Assembly: GCA_052387815.1 (NCBI GenBank)
Contig: JBQTIU010000074.1
Coordinates: forward strand, 1-64,000
DNA: 64,000 bases
Reading direction: 5' to 3'
Origin: JBQTIU01 sp052387815
GTDB taxonomy: Bacteria > Pseudomonadota > Alphaproteobacteria > CACIAM-22H2
Shown: positions 7,077 through 15,217 of the stretch, in pieces
How positions within the stretch are numbered: position 1 is the first letter of the stretch
How the letters are laid out: each line of letters opens with the position of its first letter
The notes under the pieces: generated by a model
Seen by the model: the letters and a program-made list of their open reading frames with translations, nothing else
Database searches by the model: none
Told to the model about the DNA's origin: nothing
Translations under genes and position numbers: made by a program

Positions 7077-9882
7077 AGGTGACGGCCGGGGCGTCCGCCG
7101 GTCGGGGGGCGAGGAACGCGCGCGTGACCTCGACCGCCTCGGCAAGCCCGACGCGGCGGATCTCGACGCCCGGCGGGAAGGCGCTGGCGAGCCGCGAGGG
7201 CAGGCGCGGGTCGAGGAGCACGAAGACGCCGATATCGTCGGCGCGGCGGATGAGGCGTCCATAGGCCTGCTTGAGCCGCAGGCGCGCCAGCATGTCGTCG
7301 TAGGCGGCCCCCCCGAACAGCGCCTTGCGGGCCCGATGCAGGATATCGGGCCGCGGCCACGGCATGCGGTCGAAGACGATCAGGCGCAGGCTGCGCCCCG
7401 GCACGTCGATGCCGTCGCGCACCGCATCGGTGCCCAAGAGGCAGGCATCCTGCTCGGCGCGGAAAATGTCGATCAGCGTAGCGGTGTCCATGGCATCGAC
7501 GTGCTGGGCGTAAAGCGGCAGCCCCGCCGCTTCGAGCGCTGCGGCGATGCGCGCGTGCACGGCCCTAAGCCGGACGATGGCGGTGAACAGCCCGAGCCCG
7601 CCGCCCCCGGCGGCGAGGAAGAGTTCGCGATAGGCGGCGGCGAGGGCGTCGAGGCGGTCGCGGCCGAGATCGCGCACCACCAGGACCCGCGTCTGGGCCG
7701 GGTAGTCGAAGGGCGAAGGGACGCTCGCCCTGACCGCGCCCGGCAGATGCCACGCCCCGGTCCGCGCCTCGGCGGCCATCCACGCCGTTTCGACATCGCC
7801 GGCGCCGGGCGTGGCCCCGGCGGTGTCGGTGAGCGTCGCCGAGGTCACGAGGATGCCGTGCGCCGGCCGGGCGACCGTCTCGGCGAAGGGCAGCGTCGGA
7901 TCGACCCAGTGCCGGTGCAGGCCGACATCGGTCTCGCGGCCGTCGATCCGCTCGACCGACAGCCAGTCGACGAACTCGGGCGCGATGGCGCCGGCCAGCG
8001 CCGTCAACATGGCGCGCCAGTCGCCGATCTCCGCCTCGCCGCGGCGCAGCAGCCCGCGCACCACCGCCTCGATCCGCTGCCGGGTGGGGGCGTCGAGCTC
8101 GTCCGCCTGGTCGGCGAGCCGGGCCGCCAGGCGCCGCGCGAGGACGACGAGCGGCTGAGCGATGCGCGCCAGCCCGGCCTCGAGGCGCCGGGCCGCGTCG
8201 ATGAGGCCGGGGATGGCGGGCTGGCACTCGGTCTCCAGGCCGTAGCCGTCCTCGACGCGGCTGGCGCGCGCATAGACCTGGGCGCGAGCCAGCGACAGGA
8301 ACGTCTCGGCCGGGCCGGTCGGATTGGCCTCGGCGAGCCGTTGGCGCCAGCCCTCGCCCGGCAGCGCCCGGGCCGAGCGCAGCGCCGCCTCCAGCGCTCG
8401 CGCGGCCTCGGGGATGCCGAGCACGAGATCCTCCGCCCGCGCCTTGAGGCCGCGCAGGCGCGAGCGGCCGCCGCCCTCGTTGCCGAGCAGCCAGCGCCGC
8501 AGCTCGTGGGTCTCCTGGCCCGACAACGAGCTCGAGAAGGCGCTGTCGGCGGCGCCGAACACATGATGGCCCTCGTCGAAGACGTAGCGCGTCGGCCGGT
8601 AGGCGTCCTCGACGTCGCCCGCGCCGTGCGCCGCCCGCGCCGCCTGGGTCATCACCAGGGCGTGGTTGGCGATCACGATGTGGGCCCGGCGCGCCCGGCG
8701 GATACTCTTCTCAATGAAGCATTTGTGGTAGTGCGGGCAGGCCGAGTAGATGCACTCGCCGCGGCGATCGGCGAGGCCGCGCGTGCGCGCGAAGCCGAGG
8801 ATCTCGGGCAGCCAGGCCGGGAAGTCGCCGCCCACCATGTCGCCGTCGCGCGAGGCGCTCGCCCAGCGCGCCATCAGGCCGAGCGCCACCGCCTCGCCAG
8901 GCCGCGCGGCGAGGCCGCGCACCGCCTCCTCGAAATTCAACAGGCAAAGATAGTTCTCGCGGCCCTTGCGGATCACCACCCGGCGCGCCTTCTCCTCGGC
9001 CTCGCCGCCGTCGGGGCCGGCGAACAGGCGGTCGAGTTCGCGGTCGATCTGGTGCTGGAGGTTGCGGGTGAAGGTCGACACCCACACCGGCCCTTGGTTC
9101 TTCTCGGCCCACAAGGTGGCGGGCGCGAGATAGCCCAGGGTCTTGCCGACGCCGGTGCCCGCCTCGGCGAGCACCAGGCGCGGGTGGTCCGCCGCCTGGC
9201 GCGGTAGGAAGGCGTGGGTTACCGCCGAGGCGTAATCGGCCTGCTGGGGCCGGGCCTCGGCGCCGGGCCCGACGAGATGGGCGAGCCGCGAGCGCGCCTC
9301 GGACGGCTCGACGGGAACGTTGCCCGGCGGCGGCTCGGGCGCGAGTTCCGCCCACTCCTGCATTCGCCGCCAGACTTCGAACCCCGCCGCCGAGCGCTCG
9401 GCCGGCGGAAGCGGGTCGCCGAGCGCCGCAAGCACCGCGCCGCCCCACCGCCAGCCGCCGCGCGCCATGGCGCGGGCGAGGCCCAACCGGTCGGGCGCCA
9501 TCTCGGGATCGGCGAGTTCGGCCAGCAGGCGGCGCGCCACCTCGACCAGGGTGGCGGCTTCGCCGGCCAGGCCGTTGGGCAACGGCAGGCCGAGCGTCTC
9601 GGCAAGCCCGCGCGGGGTCGGCAGACAGAACCGGGCCGGCCGCACGAATGCGAACAGTTCGAGCAGGTCGAGGGCGGGAAGGCGCTCGAGGCCCAGACGG
9701 CGCGCGGTGGCCGGCGCATGGACCACCATCGGCGGGCTCGCCGCCGCCAAGGCGGCCGCTTCGGCGACCGGCACCTCGACGATCTCGCCGTCGGCGGACA
9801 GCCAGGCCGCCTGCGCCAGGCCGGCGACCACGACGGGGGCGTCGGGCAGGGCGGGCGGCGCCACTGGAGGACGGTCGGGCAT
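7030..9882 (-). CDS. ATP-dependent DNA helicase, DinG/XPD-like with Fe-S cysteines
   Basis: This 950-residue superfamily 2 helicase has Walker A AGTGVGKT at residues 241-248 and the DEAH-type box DEGHH at 436-440. Four cysteines at 313, 377, 382 and 388 are spaced like the iron-sulfur domain of XPD and DinG. The C-terminal helicase half includes VSGILVTSATLTD-like and GTDAVRDGIDVPG motifs. Residues 15-100 resemble a degenerate 3'-5' exonuclease-like domain, which is tentative. The family unwinds 5'-to-3' and acts in repair or R-loop removal. The ATG at 9882 is preferred to an upstream start that would add 13 residues from the repeat flank. The gene stands alone and converges on the AEC remnant. 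Confidence 0.87.
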   Translation of the reverse strand: MPDRPPVAPPALPDAPVVVAGLAQAAWLSADGEIVEVPVAEAAALAAASPPMVVHAPATARRLGLERLPALDLLELFAFVRPARFCLPTPRGLAETLGLPLPNGLAGEAATLVEVARRLLAELADPEMAPDRLGLARAMARGGWRWGGAVLAALGDPLPPAERSAAGFEVWRRMQEWAELAPEPPPGNVPVEPSEARSRLAHLVGPGAEARPQQADYASAVTHAFLPRQAADHPRLVLAEAGTGVGKTLGYLAPATLWAEKNQGPVWVSTFTRNLQHQIDRELDRLFAGPDGGEAEEKARRVVIRKGRENYLCLLNFEEAVRGLAARPGEAVALGLMARWASASRDGDMVGGDFPAWLPEILGFARTRGLADRRGECIYSACPHYHKCFIEKSIRRARRAHIVIANHALVMTQAARAAHGAGDVEDAYRPTRYVFDEGHHVFGAADSAFSSSLSGQETHELRRWLLGNEGGGRSRLRGLKARAEDLVLGIPEAARALEAALRSARALPGEGWRQRLAEANPTGPAETFLSLARAQVYARASRVEDGYGLETECQPAIPGLIDAARRLEAGLARIAQPLVVLARRLAARLADQADELDAPTRQRIEAVVRGLLRRGEAEIGDWRAMLTALAGAIAPEFVDWLSVERIDGRETDVGLHRHWVDPTLPFAETVARPAHGILVTSATLTDTAGATPGAGDVETAWMAAEARTGAWHLPGAVRASVPSPFDYPAQTRVLVVRDLGRDRLDALAAAYRELFLAAGGGGLGLFTAIVRLRAVHARIAAALEAAGLPLYAQHVDAMDTATLIDIFRAEQDACLLGTDAVRDGIDVPGRSLRLIVFDRMPWPRPDILHRARKALFGGAAYDDMLARLRLKQAYGRLIRRADDIGVFVLLDPRLPSRLASAFPPGVEIRRVGLAEAVEVTRAFLAPRPADAPAVTSRDGPARASPPPPTA

Positions 9883-9924
9883 GGGACTCGAACTATAGGG
9901 CCGTGGCACCGGGGGCGCCATTTC

Positions 9925-10052
9925 CGGGTCGTGAGACCGGCAAGGCGCGCGGCGCGGCCTCGCGGCCTCGCCCCTGCAAGGGCAATGAGGTCCCCGGTCG
10001 TAGGGGCGGGTTTATAACCCGCCCGCGGGCCGGTCGTGAGACCCGCCCCTAC
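9925..10052. repeat. Modular palindromic repeats, copy 3
   Basis: This lies between the divergent helicase and lysS genes. A GGGTCGTGAGACCGG start and the GCGAGG/CCTCGC module are followed by TCCCCGGTCGTAGGGG, then GCGGGTTTATAACCCGC, a GGGTCGTGAGACCC-like core and a CCCCTAC end. The flank GGCAATGAGGTCCCCGGTC is nearly shared with copies near 43850 and 57730. Confidence 0.72.
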
Positions 10053-10114
10053 AGAAGGCGCGCGTATTCCCGTTGTTGGTGCTAGCTTCACCCCCCTTTG
10101 GTCCGGGGGCAGAC

Positions 10115-12394
10115 ATGGCGATCGACCGCCAGCTGGCGATGGAGGGCCGCGCCTGGCCGTTCGAGGAGGCGCGCAAAGTCCTGGCGCGCCTCGACGGCCA
10201 GCCGCCCCCATCCGGCCATGTCCTGTTCGAGACCGGCTACGGGCCGTCGGGCCTGCCGCACATCGGCACCTTCGCCGAGGTCGTGCGCACGACCATGGTG
10301 CGCCAAGCGCTGGCCGCCATGTCCTCGGTGCCGACGCGGCTCGTCGCCTTCTCCGACGACATGGACGGGCTGCGCACGGTGCCGGACAACGTTCCCAACC
10401 AGGACATGATGGCCGGCTTTCTCGGCGACAAGCTGACCACGTTCGGCACGCCCTTGACCGACATCCCCGACCCGTTCGGCGAGCACGAGAGCTTCGGCCA
10501 CCACAACAACGCGCGCCTGCGCGGCTTCCTCGACTCCTTCGGCTTCGAGTACGAGTTCCAGTCGGCGACGCAATGCTACAGATCCGGCCGCTTCGACGCG
10601 ACGCTCAAGCGCGTGCTCGCGCATTACGACGAGATCGCCGGCGTCGTGCTGCCCACCTTGAGGCCGGCGCGGCGCGCGACCTACAGCCCGTTCCTGCCGA
10701 TCCGCTCGCGCGGCGGCCGCCGGCAGGTCCTCGAGGTCCCGGCCGTCGAGATCAGGGTCGATGCCGGCACGATCGTATTCAAGGACGACGTCGAGGGGCG
10801 GTTCGAGGTCCCGGTTACGGGCGGGAACTGCAAGCTGCAATGGCGGGTCGACTGGGCGATGCGCTGGGTGGCGCTCGGGGTCGACTACGAGATGTCGGGC
10901 AAGGACCTCATCGACTCGGTCAAGCTCGGCACGCGGATCTGCAAGATCCTCGGGGGGCGCCCGCCCGAGGGATTCACTTACGAATTATTCCTCGACGAGC
11001 GGGGCGAGAAGATCTCGAAGTCCAAGGGCAACGGGCTCACGGTCGAGGAATGGCTGCGCTACGCCCCCCCCGAAAGCCTGGCGCAGTTCATGTTCGGCTC
11101 GCCGCGCAGCGCCAAGCGCCTGCATTTCGACGTCATCCCGCGCCAGGTCGACGACTATCTCGGTGCCTTGCGGAAATTCCCAGCCCAGGACCCGCGCCAG
11201 CGGCTCGACAATCCGGCCTGGCACGTTCACGCAGGAGCCCCGCCGCCGCCCGAAGACGGGCCGAGCTTCAACGTCCTCTTGAACTTGGCCGGTGTCGCCA
11301 ACACCGAGGACCGCGCGGTGCTGTGGGGCTTCATCAGCCGCTATTCGCCCGCCGCCTCGCCGGCCAAGAACCGGCTCCTGGACCGGCTGGTCGAGCACGC
11401 GATCAATTACTACCGGAATTTCGTCAAGCCCAAGCGCCGGTTCCGAGAGCCCACCGAGGTCGAGCGCCTGGCGCTCGAGGACCTCGTCGACACGCTCGGC
11501 CGGCTGCCGGCGGGCGCCGATGCCGAGGCGATCCAGTACGAGGTCTACGAAGTCGGCAAGCGCCATCCCTTCAAGGACCTCAAGTCGTGGTTCCAATCGC
11601 TCTACGAGGTGCTGTTCGGCACCCACGAGGGGCCGCGCATGGGCTCGTTCATCGCGCTTTACGGGATCGACGAGACGATCGCGCTCATCCGCCGGGTCCT
11701 CGCCGGCGACGTTCCCGTGGTCGGGGCGGGGCGCTGTTGCGGCCGCTCGCGGCCGGGCGCAACGCTCGGCGAAGGCGAAATAGAGCGCGCGGGCGCGGGC
11801 GAAGAACGGCCCCGGCTGGAGCGCGCGCGTCTCCAGGCGAGTCAACGGCACCACCTTCGAGTAATTGCCGGTCGCGAACAGTTCGTCGGCGTCGAGGAGC
11901 TCGGCAAAGCCGATCGCCCGCTCGACGACGAGGGCGCCGTCCTCGCGCAACAGCCGGATGACGCGCTGGCGGGTGATGCCGTCGAGGAAGGTGCCGTTGG
12001 GGGCCGGCGTGTGCACCACGCCGTTTTTCCCCATGAACAGGTTGGCGACGGCGAACTCGGCGACGTTGCCCAGCAGATCGAGCACGACCGCCGTGTCGCA
12101 GCCGCGCGCGTTGGCGTCGGCGAGAATCCGCGCAACCATCGGGTAGAGGCACGAGGCCTTGGCGTCGGTCGGCGCGGTTTCGGGCGACGGCCGGCGAAAG
12201 GGCGACAGGCAGGCGCTGAAGCCGGTGGGCGGGGGCAGGGGCGCCTCGTGGATGGTGAGCGCGAAGCGGGTGCTGGCGGGGTCGGGGACGAGGAAGCCGC
12301 CTTCGGCGAAGAACAGCGGCCGGACATAAAGCTCGGCTTCGGGCGGGAATTTCTCGATCCCCTGCCAAGCGAGCGCGACCAGCTCGGCGGCTGA
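10115..12394 (+). CDS. lysS: Lysyl-tRNA synthetase, class I, with an abnormal 3' extension
   Basis: This enzyme attaches lysine to tRNA-Lys in the cytoplasm. It has the class I HIGH-type motif GPSGLPHIG near residues 43-51 and the KMSKS-type motif KISKSKG near 298-304. The class I form is usual in alphaproteobacteria. Family similarity ends at about residue 533 (ALIRRVLAGD, near 11714), the normal length of the enzyme, but no stop follows. The frame runs another 226 codons across the antisense of the convergent aminotransferase gene to 12394. The ATG at 10115 fits the family N-terminus. The extension looks like junk translation after loss of the stop codon. Confidence 0.88.
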   Translation: MAIDRQLAMEGRAWPFEEARKVLARLDGQPPPSGHVLFETGYGPSGLPHIGTFAEVVRTTMVRQALAAMSSVPTRLVAFSDDMDGLRTVPDNVPNQDMMAGFLGDKLTTFGTPLTDIPDPFGEHESFGHHNNARLRGFLDSFGFEYEFQSATQCYRSGRFDATLKRVLAHYDEIAGVVLPTLRPARRATYSPFLPIRSRGGRRQVLEVPAVEIRVDAGTIVFKDDVEGRFEVPVTGGNCKLQWRVDWAMRWVALGVDYEMSGKDLIDSVKLGTRICKILGGRPPEGFTYELFLDERGEKISKSKGNGLTVEEWLRYAPPESLAQFMFGSPRSAKRLHFDVIPRQVDDYLGALRKFPAQDPRQRLDNPAWHVHAGAPPPPEDGPSFNVLLNLAGVANTEDRAVLWGFISRYSPAASPAKNRLLDRLVEHAINYYRNFVKPKRRFREPTEVERLALEDLVDTLGRLPAGADAEAIQYEVYEVGKRHPFKDLKSWFQSLYEVLFGTHEGPRMGSFIALYGIDETIALIRRVLAGDVPVVGAGRCCGRSRPGATLGEGEIERAGAGEERPRLERARLQASQRHHLRVIAGREQFVGVEELGKADRPLDDEGAVLAQQPDDALAGDAVEEGAVGGRRVHHAVFPHEQVGDGELGDVAQQIEHDRRVAAARVGVGENPRNHRVEARGLGVGRRGFGRRPAKGRQAGAEAGGRGQGRLVDGEREAGAGGVGDEEAAFGEEQRPDIKLGFGREFLDPLPSERDQLGG

Positions 12395-12595
12395 GATCGC
12401 CGGCTCGAGGCCGAGGCGCAAGGCCGAGCGGATGGCGCGCTCGCAATGGCGGTCGAGATCGGGGGCGAGGCGCCGGAACGCGCGCGCGCCGTCGAAGGTG
12501 ACCGCCGACAGCCAGGCGGCCTGGGTCATGGCGCCCATCAGCGGCGTATTGCCCTCGTGCCAGGCGCCGTCGATCGAGGTGATGGAGCGCGTCAT
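10985..12595 (-). CDS. Branched-chain aminotransferase-like class IV aminotransferase with an abnormal 3' extension
   Basis: This is a PLP-dependent fold-type IV transaminase. It has the catalytic Lys-146 in DAKASCLYPM, Glu-180 in GNVAEFAVANLF, and the phosphate-binding DGITRQRVI segment. It probably moves the amino group of branched-chain amino acids to 2-oxoglutarate; D-amino acid or aminodeoxychorismate relatives are less likely. Similarity ends near residue 277 (ALYFAFAE, about 11764), close to the family's usual length, yet no stop occurs. The frame continues 259 codons through the antisense of lysS to TAA at 10985-10987. The ATG is at 12595. See the finding on the lysS junction. Confidence 0.82.
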   Translation of the reverse strand: MTRSITSIDGAWHEGNTPLMGAMTQAAWLSAVTFDGARAFRRLAPDLDRHCERAIRSALRLGLEPAISAAELVALAWQGIEKFPPEAELYVRPLFFAEGGFLVPDPASTRFALTIHEAPLPPPTGFSACLSPFRRPSPETAPTDAKASCLYPMVARILADANARGCDTAVVLDLLGNVAEFAVANLFMGKNGVVHTPAPNGTFLDGITRQRVIRLLREDGALVVERAIGFAELLDADELFATGNYSKVVPLTRLETRALQPGPFFARARALYFAFAERCARPRAAATAPRPDHGNVAGEDPADERDRLVDPVKRDERAHARPLVGAEQHLVERLEPRLEVLEGMALADFVDLVLDRLGIGARRQPAERVDEVLERQALDLGGLSEPALGLDEIPVVIDRVLDQPVQEPVLGRRGGGRIAADEAPQHRAVLGVGDTGQVQEDVEARPVFGRRRGSCVNVPGRIVEPLARVLGWEFPQGTEIVVDLARDDVEMQALGAARRAEHELRQAFGGGVAQPFLDREPVALGLRDLLAPLVEE

Positions 12596-12652
12596 AGGAT
12601 TGCCGTCCGCAACCGATGTGCTCGATATATCCCCATCGGGCTTAACGATTGG

Positions 12653-13288
12653 TTATTGGCTCGACCACACGATGCGATGGATGAAGGCGACGTTCTCGGC
12701 CTCCAGAACCGGATCGGGGTGCGCGGTGTTGAGCGACATGAGCTCGATCTTGCGGGCGCCGCGGCGGGCCAATTGCTTGGCCATCACCTGGCCGTCCGCG
12801 GTCTTGACCACCACTCGGTCGCCGCGCCGCATGTTGGCGGCCGGAGAGACGATGATCGTGTCGCCGTCGCGATAGACCGGCTCCATGCTGGTGCCGCTGA
12901 TCTCGAGCGCGTAGGCGTGGGGGTCGTCGATGGCCGGAAACACGAGCTCATCCCAGCCGCGACCGGTCGGGTAACCGGCGTCGTCGAAATACCCGTGCTC
13001 GCCGGCCTTGGCGTAGCCGATGACCGGAATCGGGCGCAGCGCGGCGGGCGCGCTCGCCGCCGGGCCGAGATAGGCGACGAACTGGCCGATCGAAGCCCCG
13101 GTCGCCGCGAGGATCTTGGCAAGACTCTCGGTCGATGGCCAGCGCGGCCGCCCGTCGCGGGCGATCCGCTTGCTCTTGTTGAAGGTCGTGGGATCGAGCC
13201 CGGCCCGCCGGGCGAGCGCCGAGGGCGACAGGTCACGGTCGGCGGCGAGGCGGTCGATCGCCTGCCAGACTTCGGAATGGCGCAGCAT
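12653..13288 (-). CDS. S24/LexA-like transcriptional repressor (HTH plus self-cleaving domain)
   Basis: This 211-residue regulator has an N-terminal Cro/CI-type HTH (SPSALARRAGLDPTTFNKSK, residues 21-40) and a C-terminal S24 peptidase-like domain. The Ser nucleophile is 134 in SGTSMEP and the general base is Lys-171 in VMAKQL. A candidate Ala-95/Gly-96 cleavage pair lies in GYAKAGEHG. Such proteins repress DNA-damage or prophage genes and inactivate themselves with RecA filaments. It is not LexA proper, since the N-terminus is not the LexA winged helix. A 10-bp palindrome sits just upstream and may be its own operator. No prophage genes are visible. Confidence 0.85.
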   Translation of the reverse strand: MLRHSEVWQAIDRLAADRDLSPSALARRAGLDPTTFNKSKRIARDGRPRWPSTESLAKILAATGASIGQFVAYLGPAASAPAALRPIPVIGYAKAGEHGYFDDAGYPTGRGWDELVFPAIDDPHAYALEISGTSMEPVYRDGDTIIVSPAANMRRGDRVVVKTADGQVMAKQLARRGARKIELMSLNTAHPDPVLEAENVAFIHRIVWSSQ

Positions 13289-13291
13289 TTA

Positions 13292-13301
13292 AGAATATTC
13301 T
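13292..13301. promoter_or_regulatory. Palindrome upstream of the S24 repressor
   Basis: AGAATATTCT is a perfect 10-bp palindrome starting four bases upstream of the repressor start codon, in an otherwise GC-rich region. Autorepressor binding is inferred from position only. Confidence 0.35.
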
Positions 13302-13369
13302 CACATCCCCGGGCGCCGCGCACGAGGAAATTGTTCGTAAGCCCAAGGTGTGGCCCGGCCGCCTTTGGC

Positions 13370-14788
13370 TTAGAAACGCGGCGCCCGGCACAGGATGGCG
13401 GCGGTCGCGAGGTCGCTATTGCGAGGAGCTGCGGCCGGCATGGCCTGGTGGGCCGGCTGCCCGCCACCGGGGTCCGCCACCAGCTCGCCCTCGCGCGCCA
13501 CGATCCGTCCGCGCACGATGGCCAACACCGGCAGGCCCTTGACGCGCTCGCCCTCGAAGGGGGTGATGCGGCTCTTGGAATGCAGCCGGCCGGCCTCGAT
13601 GACGCCGTCGCGAGCGAGATCGACGAGCGCGAGGTCGGCATCCGAGCCGACCTGGAGGACGCCCTTCTTGGGATAGAGCCCCCAGGCGCGGGCCGGGTTG
13701 GCCGACGACACGCGGACGTAATGGGTGAGCGACAGGCGCGCGCGCGCGACCTCGGTGAGCATGAGCGAAACCGCGGTCTCGACGCCGGGAATCCCCGAAC
13801 AGCACTTCCACACGTTGGGATCGGTCTTCTCGTGGAGGGCGTGCGGGGCGTGGTCGCTGGCCAGCATGTCGATCGTCCCGTCGATCAGCGCCTGCCACAG
13901 GGGCTCGGCGTGCCCGGGGTCGCGGACCGGCGGATTGACGCGCATGACGTTGCCCCGTGCCACCATGTCCTCGCTGGTGAGCAGCAGGTAATGCGGGCAG
14001 GTCTCGGCGGTCACGTCCACCCCGCGCGCCTTGCCCGCGCGCACCAGGGGGATGGCGTCCTTGGAGCTCAGGTGGGCGATGTGCAGCCGGGCCCCGGTCC
14101 ATTCGGCGAACGCGATCGCCCGCCCGACCGCCTCGACCTCGCAGATCGCCGGCCGCGCGGCGAGGTGGGCGAGGGGATCGTTGCGTCCGGCGGCCTGCAG
14201 CCGTTGCTCGCGCCGGGCCAGGATCGACGGGTTCTCGGCGTGGACCACGATGCGCTTGCCGAGTTTGGCGATGATCTCGAAGCCCTCGAGCATGGCGCCG
14301 TCGCTGGGGGCAGGCAGGTCGCCGAAGGTGTTGCCCATGAAGCATTTGAATCCGACGACGCCGGCCGCGGCGAGGGCCTCCAACTGATCGAGATTGTTTT
14401 CGTTCAGGAGCCCGTAGATTCCGTAATCGACATAGGCCCCGCGCTTTGCCGCCTCTTGCTTGATCTTGAGCGCCGCGAGCGTGGCGGTCGGCGGGTTGGT
14501 GTTGGGCATCTCGAACACCGTGGTGACGCCGCCGCAGGCCGCGGCCGCGGTGCCGCTCGCCCAATCCTCCTTGTATTCGTACCCGGGCGCGCGGAAATGA
14601 ACGTGGGGGTCGACGATGCCGGGCAAGAGATGGAGGCCCTTGGCGTCGATGGTTGCCGCCGCTCGCGGCATCAGTTCGGCGCGCCCGACGGCGACGATGA
14701 CGCCGCCCTCGATCGCGAGGCTGGCCTCGAATACGGCCTCGGGCGAGACGATCCGACCGCCGTGGATGACCAGATCGGCCTCGCTCAT
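13370..14788 (-). CDS. Cyclic amidohydrolase, allantoinase/dihydroorotase family
   Basis: This 472-residue zinc-type amidohydrolase has candidate ligands His-62 and His-64 (DPHVHFRAPG), carboxylated Lys-148 (GFKCFMGN), His-183 (VVHAEN), His-239 (HIAHLSS) and Asp-312 (ASDHAPH). The family opens cyclic ureides such as allantoin, hydantoin or dihydroorotate. The YEYKEDWASGTAAAACGGVT segment looks more like allantoinase than classical PyrC, but the two overlap in sequence. Context supports a catabolic role, because an M20 carbamoyl-amidohydrolase, an amidase and a barbiturase-like enzyme are within 15 kb. The ATG at 14788 is preferred over a start five codons upstream. Remnants of two transporters lie just upstream. 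Confidence 0.8.
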   Translation of the reverse strand: MSEADLVIHGGRIVSPEAVFEASLAIEGGVIVAVGRAELMPRAAATIDAKGLHLLPGIVDPHVHFRAPGYEYKEDWASGTAAAACGGVTTVFEMPNTNPPTATLAALKIKQEAAKRGAYVDYGIYGLLNENNLDQLEALAAAGVVGFKCFMGNTFGDLPAPSDGAMLEGFEIIAKLGKRIVVHAENPSILARREQRLQAAGRNDPLAHLAARPAICEVEAVGRAIAFAEWTGARLHIAHLSSKDAIPLVRAGKARGVDVTAETCPHYLLLTSEDMVARGNVMRVNPPVRDPGHAEPLWQALIDGTIDMLASDHAPHALHEKTDPNVWKCCSGIPGVETAVSLMLTEVARARLSLTHYVRVSSANPARAWGLYPKKGVLQVGSDADLALVDLARDGVIEAGRLHSKSRITPFEGERVKGLPVLAIVRGRIVAREGELVADPGGGQPAHQAMPAAAPRNSDLATAAILCRAPRF

Positions 14789-14880
14789 CGCTCGCTCCTC
14801 CAAGACGCCATCATAGACATACCGGCGGCCATGGCGCCATCGCGGGAAAATACATCAGGATGACGGTCGTGCGTGAGCGG

Positions 14881-15078
14881 CGCGCCGGCGAACGGCAGCG
14901 ACCCGAGGATGACGTCGCGAATGCTGCTGCCGCCGCCGATGCCCTGGACGACGTAAAGATTCATGCCGACCGGCGAGGCGATGAGCGCGAGCTCCGCCAT
15001 CAGCACGAGAAACGCGCCGAACCGCACCGGGTCGAAGCCCAGCGCCGCCAACCCCATCGGCAGATAGGCGGGCAAGGG
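14881..15078 (-). pseudogene. TRAP transporter large permease (DctM), C-terminal remnant
   Basis: About 65 residues match the second-last conserved region of DctM-type permeases: ALGFDPVRFGAFLVLMAELALI, then SPVGMNLYVVQGI and IRDVILGSLPF. The rest of the 420-residue protein is missing on the 5' side, and the 3' end decays. It is joined directly to a TctB N-terminal fragment in another frame, so the join is a deletion scar. Confidence 0.6.
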
Positions 15079-15217
15079 GGTTGCGGAAGGTGCCGAGCGG
15101 CAGGACGCGCGTCTCCCAGGCGACGAACGACGCGAGCGCAAGGAGCGCGATCCCCGCGGCCCGGTCGTTGGTCAGCAACCGCGTTCTGCCGCCCGGTTCG
15201 CCGGCGCGCGCGCTCAT
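15071..15217 (-). pseudogene. TctB-like small permease, N-terminal remnant
   Basis: From ATG 15217, about 48 codons encode the start of a TctB-family protein: DRAAGIALLALASFVAWETR, then LPLGTFRNP. After that the frame reads nonsense against the DctM remnant. The ATG overlaps the stop of the molybdenum hydroxylase gene by four bases, so a complete tctB was once translationally coupled to it. That suggests the hydroxylase once shared an operon with a tricarboxylate-type transporter. Confidence 0.55.

Noticed and set aside
6838..9207. Long plus-strand open frame (about 790 codons) opposite the helicase
   Set aside because: It is antisense to a well-conserved helicase; its composition is Arg/Ala/Gly/His-rich with no domain, as expected for the complement of a GC-rich gene.
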